The notes under the pieces: generated by a model
Told to the model about the DNA's origin: nothing
Database searches by the model: none
The model's input: the letters and a program-made list of their open reading frames with translations, nothing else
Program-made: the position numbers and the translations under genes
Assembly (NCBI GenBank): GCA_024231375.1
Contig: JAAEQP010001548.1
Coordinates: 1 to 8,208, forward strand
Direction: 5' to 3'
Length of the DNA: 8,208 bases
DNA from: a bacterium
Lineage (GTDB): Bacteria > Hydrogenedentota > Hydrogenedentia > Hydrogenedentiales > SLHB01
Shown: piece by piece, positions 1-4,620 of the stretch
How the letters are laid out: each line of letters opens with the position of its first letter
How positions within the stretch are numbered: the stretch's first letter is position 1

Positions 1-854
1 CCCATCTTGAAGGGGTTCTGCACGGCCAGCGCCTGAATCACACCTTCTTCCAGTGCCCGAATCTCCTCGGGGGACGCGTCAAAGCCGACCAGCTTCACCT
101 CGCCCGCCTTGCCGCGCGCTTTCAGAGCCTGAATGGCGCCAATGACGCCCGGCTCGTTCGCGGCGAAAATGCCTTTGATGTTGGGACTGGACGTGAGCAT
201 GTCCTCGGTCGCGGCCATACCGGTCGCCACCTTGCTCTGCGAATAGAGTGTGGCCACAAGGTTGACGTCCGGGCAGCTCTCGATGGCCTTCTTGAAGCCT
301 TCCTCACGCATGTCCGACGTGGACGCGCCGGAGATGAACGGAATAAGCCCCACTTCGCCCGCGCCGCCGATTAGTTTGGCGAGCGTCAAGCCCACTTGCT
401 CGGCGCCGGCCACGTTGTCGGTCGCCACGAATGACACCGCCACATCCGACGTGACGCCCGAGTCGATGGTCACCACGGTGATGCCCTTCTCGACCGCACG
501 TTTCAGCACGTCGTTCAGGGCTTCCTCGTGGCAGGCCGCCATGACGATGGCGTCGACGCGATTCGAGATCGTGTCTTCAATGATGCCGATCTGCTTGGCA
601 ACTTCCGTCTCGCTGGACGGTCCGTTCCACGTGACGGTGGCGTTCATTTCACCCGCGGCGGCCTCGGCGCCCGCCTTCACCGTCAACCAGAACTGGTGGC
701 CAAGCCCCTTCGGAATCACCGCAATGTCGTATCCGTCTTCTTCCGCGGGCTGCGCCGCGCCCGAACCTTCTCCGCCTTCTGGCGTTGAGGTCTGTTGTCC
801 GCATCCCAATGCAATGGCCAGCATCAGCGCCACTGTGAGGATTCGTTTCGTCAT
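1..854 (-). CDS. RbsB-like sugar ABC transporter substrate-binding lipoprotein (3' end cut by window)
   Basis: Probable periplasmic sugar-binding protein of the ribose/pyranose type (Peripla_BP_4 family), which delivers a sugar to the RbsC-like permease encoded just upstream. 284 codons are visible; the C-terminus lies beyond the left edge. Start: ATG at 854 has GGGGAG nine bases upstream; an in-frame ATG at 863 abuts that site and is less likely. Residues 1-18 form a signal peptide (MTKRI, hydrophobic stretch, ALGC) with Cys18 as likely lipidation site; Ala at -3 makes the lipobox loose. A Gly/Ser/Glu-rich linker follows to about residue 41, then the fold begins at YDIAVIPKG. From memory of E. 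coli RbsB, ligand-contacting positions are all matched with near-constant offset: F55/W56, D131, R183 (in GASTSDMREEGF), N233, D259 (VGFDAS) and Q279. This supports binding of a pyranose, but not which one. It is the last visible gene of the leftward operon, 38 bases after the permease. Confidence 0.93.
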   Translation of the reverse strand, partial: MTKRILTVALMLAIALGCGQQTSTPEGGEGSGAAQPAEEDGYDIAVIPKGLGHQFWLTVKAGAEAAAGEMNATVTWNGPSSETEVAKQIGIIEDTISNRVDAIVMAACHEEALNDVLKRAVEKGITVVTIDSGVTSDVAVSFVATDNVAGAEQVGLTLAKLIGGAGEVGLIPFISGASTSDMREEGFKKAIESCPDVNLVATLYSQSKVATGMAATEDMLTSSPNIKGIFAANEPGVIGAIQALKARGKAGEVKLVGFDASPEEIRALEEGVIQALAVQNPFKM

Positions 855-892
855 GACTTCCATCTCCCCTCTTGCCTTGCCGAACGATGCGG

Positions 893-1828
893 TCACGATT
901 GGATCAGGCCCGCCCGGCGTTTTCTGAGGTTGTCGTAATACACAAGCACGATGATGAGCGAACCCACCAATACCGATTGCCAATGAGGGTCAAGTTTCTG
1001 CAGATTGCAGAAATTTACCAGCACATTCATGATCAGCGCGCCAGCAAGCGCGCCCACGCATCCGCCTTCACCGCCCATCAGACTCGCGCCGCCGATCACG
1101 CATGCCGCGATGGCGTCCAGTTCCATACCGACCCCTTCCTGGGGATCGCCAATGCCGATCTTCGACATGTGCATGACGCCCGCGAACCCGACCAGAAGAC
1201 CGCACAGGGCGAATGCGCCGATACGGACGCGGTCGACGTTGACACCGGACAGGCGCGACGCGATGGCGTTCCCGCCCGTGGCGTAGATGGACCGGCCAAA
1301 CCGCGTGAAATTCAGCGTCACCGCGATGCCGGCCGTGATCGCCAGCGTGATCACGACGGGGATCCACCAGCCCCGGGTGCCGCCCAGGTAGCGAAACGAT
1401 TCCGGCAACCCGTACACGGCTTCACTCCCCGTGAGAAGCAACACACCGCCACGCGCCGCCATCATCATACCCAGCGTGGCGATGAACGGCGGAATCTTGC
1501 CCTTGGCCCAAAGCAGGCCGCTCACGCTTCCGCAGCACAGACCAATCAATGCGCCCGCCAAGATGCCCAGCGGCACGGGAAGCCCGGCGTTGATGAGCAT
1601 GGTGGCCACGCATCCCGACAGCGCCGCCACACTGCCCACGGACAGATCGATGCCCCCGGTCAGAATGACGAGCGTTTGGCCGGTAGCAGCGATGCCCACG
1701 ACGCACGTGCGTCGCGCCACGTTGCTGACGTTCTCGCCGCTTCGAAACTCCGAAGAGACGACCGCAAGCACCAGGCACAACCCGGCCAAGATAAACAGAG
1801 GCGAATACCGTGCAATAAACCGTTTCAT
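893..1828 (-). CDS. RbsC-type sugar ABC transporter permease
   Basis: Inner-membrane permease of the ribose/xylose/galactose ABC importer class (BPD_transp_2 family). 311 residues, close to the roughly 320 of E. coli RbsC. It is hydrophobic throughout, with many membrane helices. Family hallmarks visible: GIDLSVGS at residues 59-66, PPFIATLGMM at 113-122, FGRSIYATGGN at 177-187, and the cytoplasmic loop GMELDAIAACVIGGASLMGGEGG at about 234-256, which contacts the ATPase in this family. The start ATG directly abuts the TAG stop of the upstream oxidoreductase with no base between, and I see no good Shine-Dalgarno in front, so translation is probably coupled to the upstream gene. The binding-protein gene follows after 38 bases. 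The usual RbsA-type ATPase gene is not adjacent. The sugar carried is unknown. Confidence 0.95.
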   Translation of the reverse strand: MKRFIARYSPLFILAGLCLVLAVVSSEFRSGENVSNVARRTCVVGIAATGQTLVILTGGIDLSVGSVAALSGCVATMLINAGLPVPLGILAGALIGLCCGSVSGLLWAKGKIPPFIATLGMMMAARGGVLLLTGSEAVYGLPESFRYLGGTRGWWIPVVITLAITAGIAVTLNFTRFGRSIYATGGNAIASRLSGVNVDRVRIGAFALCGLLVGFAGVMHMSKIGIGDPQEGVGMELDAIAACVIGGASLMGGEGGCVGALAGALIMNVLVNFCNLQKLDPHWQSVLVGSLIIVLVYYDNLRKRRAGLIQS

Positions 1829-2857
1829 CTAGTCGAGCGGGAGCTTGACGGCTCCACCTTCCTTTCCGGACATGTCGGCCGCGAAGCACACCTCGTGGGT
1901 CTTGTACGAGTCAGCTACGCTGCAATGCGATTCGGTGTCGTTCTGGATACAGTCGACCAAGTGCTCCACTTCCAGCGTGAAGGGATGGTGGGTCACGTCG
2001 CCGCTGTCCGGCAGAATCGTGGGAATGTCCACCCAACTGGACTGGCCCGGGAACTTCGTCTTCGAATAGAGCTGGTTGTTCTTGATGGTGCCGTGGGTGC
2101 CGACGAGGTTGATGTTGAACACATACGGCTGGATGCATTCGATGGACGATGCCACCTTACCCACGCGGCCATCGTCGAACTTGCAGATGGTGCAGCTCGT
2201 GGGGTCGTACTCGTAGTCCTTGAAGTCGTCGCCCTTGCCGAACGTGGCGTACTGGCAAACCTCGACGATGTCGCCACCCATGAACCAACGGAGCGCGTCG
2301 ACCGCGTGGCATCCCGCGGACAGGAGCGAACTGACGCCGATCTCCTTCTTCACGTTCCAGGCGTACTGCTTGTACCAGGGACCGATGCCATGGAAATAGT
2401 CCACCTCGCCCAGAAACACCCGGCCGATGGCGTCATCGGCGATCTGCGTCTTGATGATGTCGAACAGAGGATTCCACCGAAGCACGAAGCTGACAACCGT
2501 CTTCACGCCGGACTTCGCCACGGCGTCGCGGATGTCTCGGGCTTCCTGGAGATTCGTGGCGATGGCCTTCTCGACGAGCATGTGCTTGCCGGCTTCGGCA
2601 GCGGCCACGACCTCGTCGCGATGAACGTTCGGCGGTGTCGCGATGGCGATGATGTCGATCCCGTCCTGACCAACCATCTTCTCGTAGTCGGTGAAGATGT
2701 CGCACTCGACCCCACACTCGGCCGCCTTGGCGCGCGCCCCCGCCTCAGTGCGAGAACACAGCGCCCGGACCTCCGTGTTGGGATTGTCGCTGAATGCGCG
2801 AATGTGCTCTCCCGCCACCCAGCCCGTTCCGACGATTCCCACGCCCATCTTCGCCAT
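1829..2857 (-). CDS. Gfo/Idh/MocA family NAD(P)-dependent oxidoreductase
   Basis: Cytoplasmic dehydrogenase of the Gfo/Idh/MocA family, which oxidises or reduces sugars, inositols or related polyols with bound NAD(P). 342 residues, a normal family length. The start chosen is ATG at 2857 (MAKMGVGIVG), preceded by GGGGAG at good spacing; the open frame extends 39 codons further upstream into the isomerase gene, but those residues do not look like this family. Domains: N-terminal Rossmann fold with GIVGTGWVAGEH at 7-18; ATPPNVH at 73-79 at the end of a nucleotide-binding strand; LVEKAIATN at 94-102, where the family normally has EKP; C-terminal substrate domain with GCHAVDALRWFMG at 182-194, supplying the typical His184 and Asp187. 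Lies 52 bases after the isomerase and directly abuts the permease, so it belongs to the sugar operon. Substrate unknown; a role on the imported sugar or its isomerised product is inferred from position only. Confidence 0.92.
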   Translation of the reverse strand: MAKMGVGIVGTGWVAGEHIRAFSDNPNTEVRALCSRTEAGARAKAAECGVECDIFTDYEKMVGQDGIDIIAIATPPNVHRDEVVAAAEAGKHMLVEKAIATNLQEARDIRDAVAKSGVKTVVSFVLRWNPLFDIIKTQIADDAIGRVFLGEVDYFHGIGPWYKQYAWNVKKEIGVSSLLSAGCHAVDALRWFMGGDIVEVCQYATFGKGDDFKDYEYDPTSCTICKFDDGRVGKVASSIECIQPYVFNINLVGTHGTIKNNQLYSKTKFPGQSSWVDIPTILPDSGDVTHHPFTLEVEHLVDCIQNDTESHCSVADSYKTHEVCFAADMSGKEGGAVKLPLD

Positions 2858-2909
2858 GGTGTCATTCTCCCCAGTTTGTTGCCTTCGTCCGTGCCCTCGT
2901 TTCAGGGGG

Positions 2910-4346
2910 CTAGCGGTGCAAATACACGTCCCACCCGAGGTACTTGTCGAGGGCCTCGAACACCACACGCGCACACTGGCTGTGGTTCATGGCGACGTGA
3001 TGTTCGAACCCGTTTTCGCAGATGTATTGCAGCAAGGCCTGCAGATTCGGGATGCGGGCGACGCCGTAACCGCCGAACGTCTTGAGCGGGTCGTCCGTGA
3101 ATTCCCCTTCGCCAAGGTACGCCGCCACGACCCCCTCGGTGTCGAGGGTGCTGACCCGCGTGTAGGTGAAGGGAAGCGGTTTGATGCGCCCCACCATCGT
3201 ACCGAATGTGTTCTTCTTGCCGACCGTGCCCGCGATGATTTCCTGATAATCCATGGCGGCGCCCGTGAAACAACTCTTGGGCAGGTTGGAACAGTGGAAG
3301 CACACGCACTTGTCCGGATCGTCGCCGTAATTGTTGTTCCAATCCAGCAGGAAACTCGGCCTACCCGATGCCAACGCCATGGCGTGCATGCCCACTGCGC
3401 CGCACACGTCCACCTCGCATGCCGATGAGCGCAGCTTGTCGCTCAACATGCTCATGACGGTGCATGGCACCACGCCGAGGTACTCCTCCATCGACGTCCA
3501 GCATTGAAACGCCGTGATGTCCAGTTCGGCCTCCGCCATCCAGTCGTCCACGACCAGCGCCAGCTTCGCCATCTTGATGACCGACGCAGCCGGCACCTTC
3601 CCTGCGTCCACATAGCGCTCGATGCGCTTCACCCGGTCTTTGACCTTGGCGTCGCGGTCCTTGATGCGTTCAATCCGACCAAACACCTCCGACAAGTCCA
3701 ACGTTTCCACGGAAATGCCGGATTCTTCGAGCAGCTTCTCGCTATAGCGGACCGTGTTGAACGCGGCCGGACGCGCGCCCAGCGCGCCCACCCGGCAGTG
3801 GGTCAGTCCCTTCACCACCCGGCACACGCCCGCGAAGGATTCAATCTCCGCCTCGAAGGCTTCCGTGGCGGGGTCCATCGTGTGTTGGGCGGTGAGAGAA
3901 AAGGGGATGCCGTACTGGACTAAGTTGTTGCATGCACTCATCTTGCCGCAGAAGGAGTCGCGGCGGTGCTTGATGGTCATCTTGCGGGCATCGTCGGCCC
4001 ACGCATGAATGAGGACAGGCACATCGAGATCCGCCAGCTTCAGCGCATCGGCGACACCGCGTTCGTCGCCGAAGTTGGGCAGGGTCACGATGACGCCGTC
4101 GATCTGGTCCCGGTGCTTCTTGAACAGGTCGGCGCACTTCTTCGCCTCCTGCCATGTCTCCACGCATCCGAACTTCGTGGATCGCGGGTCGAGGGCGACG
4201 GTCTGGTGACCCAGCCGCTTCAACAGCTTGAGCATCTGGTCGCGCCCGTCGCGCGCCAACGCATCGGGAAAGAACCCTCGGTTCCCCACGATCACGCCGA
4301 AACACACACCCTTCGACCGTCGAGACGAACGCGTTGCTGAAGCCAT
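2910..4346 (-). CDS. L-fucose/L-arabinose isomerase family protein
   Basis: Predicted ketol isomerase of the FucI/AraA fold, interconverting an aldose and its ketose with a divalent metal. 478 residues from ATG at 4346, which is preceded by GGGAG at about eight bases; the frame is open 30 codons further upstream without family-like sequence. The N-terminal half carries a Rossmann-like substrate region (FGVIVGNRGFFPD at 16-28; TLPNFGDERGVADAL at 88-102). The C-terminal half has CWTSMEEYLGVVPC at 282-295, CEVDVCGAVGMH at 310-321, LLDWNNNYGDDPDKC at 333-347 and AMNHSQCAR at 452-460. Glu311 and Asp335 are 24 residues apart, the spacing I recall for metal ligands Glu337 and Asp361 of E. coli FucI; His455, or His449/450, may be the third ligand. 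It is shorter than E. coli FucI (about 590) and so belongs to a divergent branch whose substrates are mostly undefined. A Cys cluster (347, 349, 352, 359) is notable. First gene of the leftward operon. Confidence 0.87.
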   Translation of the reverse strand: MASATRSSRRSKGVCFGVIVGNRGFFPDALARDGRDQMLKLLKRLGHQTVALDPRSTKFGCVETWQEAKKCADLFKKHRDQIDGVIVTLPNFGDERGVADALKLADLDVPVLIHAWADDARKMTIKHRRDSFCGKMSACNNLVQYGIPFSLTAQHTMDPATEAFEAEIESFAGVCRVVKGLTHCRVGALGARPAAFNTVRYSEKLLEESGISVETLDLSEVFGRIERIKDRDAKVKDRVKRIERYVDAGKVPAASVIKMAKLALVVDDWMAEAELDITAFQCWTSMEEYLGVVPCTVMSMLSDKLRSSACEVDVCGAVGMHAMALASGRPSFLLDWNNNYGDDPDKCVCFHCSNLPKSCFTGAAMDYQEIIAGTVGKKNTFGTMVGRIKPLPFTYTRVSTLDTEGVVAAYLGEGEFTDDPLKTFGGYGVARIPNLQALLQYICENGFEHHVAMNHSQCARVVFEALDKYLGWDVYLHR

Positions 4347-4406
4347 ATCTTCTGCTCCCGTCGTTATTGTCCACACCCTTCGGACAGAGCACGCCCCAGA
4401 CCGTGC

Positions 4407-4437
4407 ATTGTAGCCCGCATCAAGGGATCGCCGCAAA
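4407..4437 (-). promoter_or_regulatory. candidate promoter for the sugar operon
   Basis: Read on the minus strand, TACAAT (4412-4407) matches the -10 consensus at five of six positions. The only -35-like hexamer at sensible distance is TTTGCG (4437-4432), which is weak and 19 bases away, so an activator may be needed if this promoter is real. Transcription would begin near 4400, giving a leader of about 54 bases before the isomerase start. In that leader TGTCC and GGACA (4368-4372 and 4382-4386) form a short inverted repeat. Confidence 0.4.
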
Positions 4438-4485
4438 CTGGCTGTTCAGGCGCGCAGTGCCCACGCGCAGACCTCGCAGGTTGCG

Positions 4486-4515
4486 TTGTAAACCCGCTGC
4501 AAGTGACGGTATACT
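4486..4515 (+). promoter_or_regulatory. candidate promoter for the hybrid histidine kinase gene
   Basis: TTGTAA (4486-4491; four of six to the -35 consensus), an 18-base spacer and TATACT (4510-4515; five of six to the -10 consensus) form a plausible housekeeping promoter facing right. The predicted start of transcription, near 4522, falls at the first bases of a perfect 12-bp inverted repeat, giving a leader of about 100 bases before the TTG start. Confidence 0.5.
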
Positions 4516-4520
4516 TATGC

Positions 4521-4556
4521 GCGTCGGGTGCCCAAGTGGCCTTCGGCACCCGACGC
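4521..4556 (+). promoter_or_regulatory. perfect 12-bp inverted repeat at the predicted transcription start of the kinase gene
   Basis: GCGTCGGGTGCC (4521-4532), a 12-base loop, then GGCACCCGACGC (4545-4556), with no mismatch. In RNA it would be a very stable hairpin at the extreme 5' end of the kinase transcript; in DNA it could be an operator just downstream of the promoter. No T-run follows on either strand, so it is not an intrinsic terminator. Confidence 0.7.
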
Positions 4557-4561
4557 CGACC

Positions 4562-4601
4562 TCGGCACGGAGCCTAGATGCCGCTCGGGGAAGGGTGCCG
4601 A
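4562..4601 (+). promoter_or_regulatory. second inverted repeat in the kinase leader, able to compete with the first
   Basis: TCGGCAC (4562-4568) can pair with GTGCCGA (4595-4601). The right arm, extended to GGGTGCCGA (4593-4601), is also a perfect 9-base complement of TCGGCACCC (4543-4551), which overlaps the right arm of the first hairpin. The leader can therefore fold in at least two mutually exclusive ways just upstream of the ribosome binding site. The pairing is seen directly; a regulatory role is inference. Confidence 0.4.
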
Positions 4602-4604
4602 CGA

Positions 4605-4612
4605 GAGAGGGA
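4605..4612 (+). promoter_or_regulatory. ribosome binding site that favours a TTG start for the kinase
   Basis: A purine-rich GAGAGGGA/GGGAG stretch ends about seven to eight bases before TTG at 4621. The alternative in-frame starts lack this: GTG at 4528 lies inside a hairpin stem at the predicted transcript start, and ATG at 4651 follows CCGCTTGCGAAG, which has no clear site. Confidence 0.6.
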
Positions 4613-4620
4613 GTGAGGCG

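Noticed and set aside
250..927. Plus-strand open frame of 225 codons opposite the binding-protein gene
   Set aside because: Ser/Ala/Pro-rich with no domain; the minus-strand frame gives a convincing RbsB-like protein.
2858..2974. 39-codon upstream extension of the dehydrogenase
   Set aside because: It would overlap the isomerase gene and adds residues unlike the family; ATG 2857 has a good ribosome binding site and the Rossmann motif follows at once.
872..3085. Long plus-strand open frame (737 codons) opposite the binding-protein leader, permease, dehydrogenase and part of the isomerase
   Set aside because: Its translation is rich in Arg, His, Gln and Asp without any domain or hydrophobic pattern, it spans three well-supported genes on the other strand, and such frames arise from codon bias in GC-rich genes.
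4347..4436. 30-codon upstream extension of the isomerase
   Set aside because: It would read through the candidate -10 element and has no ribosome binding site; ATG 4346 has GGGAG at good spacing.
4450..4468. GCGCG-N9-CGCGC inverted repeat
   Set aside because: Only five bases of simple alternating GC, easily chance in GC-rich DNA.
4521..4556. Reading the perfect inverted repeat as a bidirectional terminator
   Set aside because: No T-run on either side, and it lies between divergent gene starts, where a terminator would not be expected.
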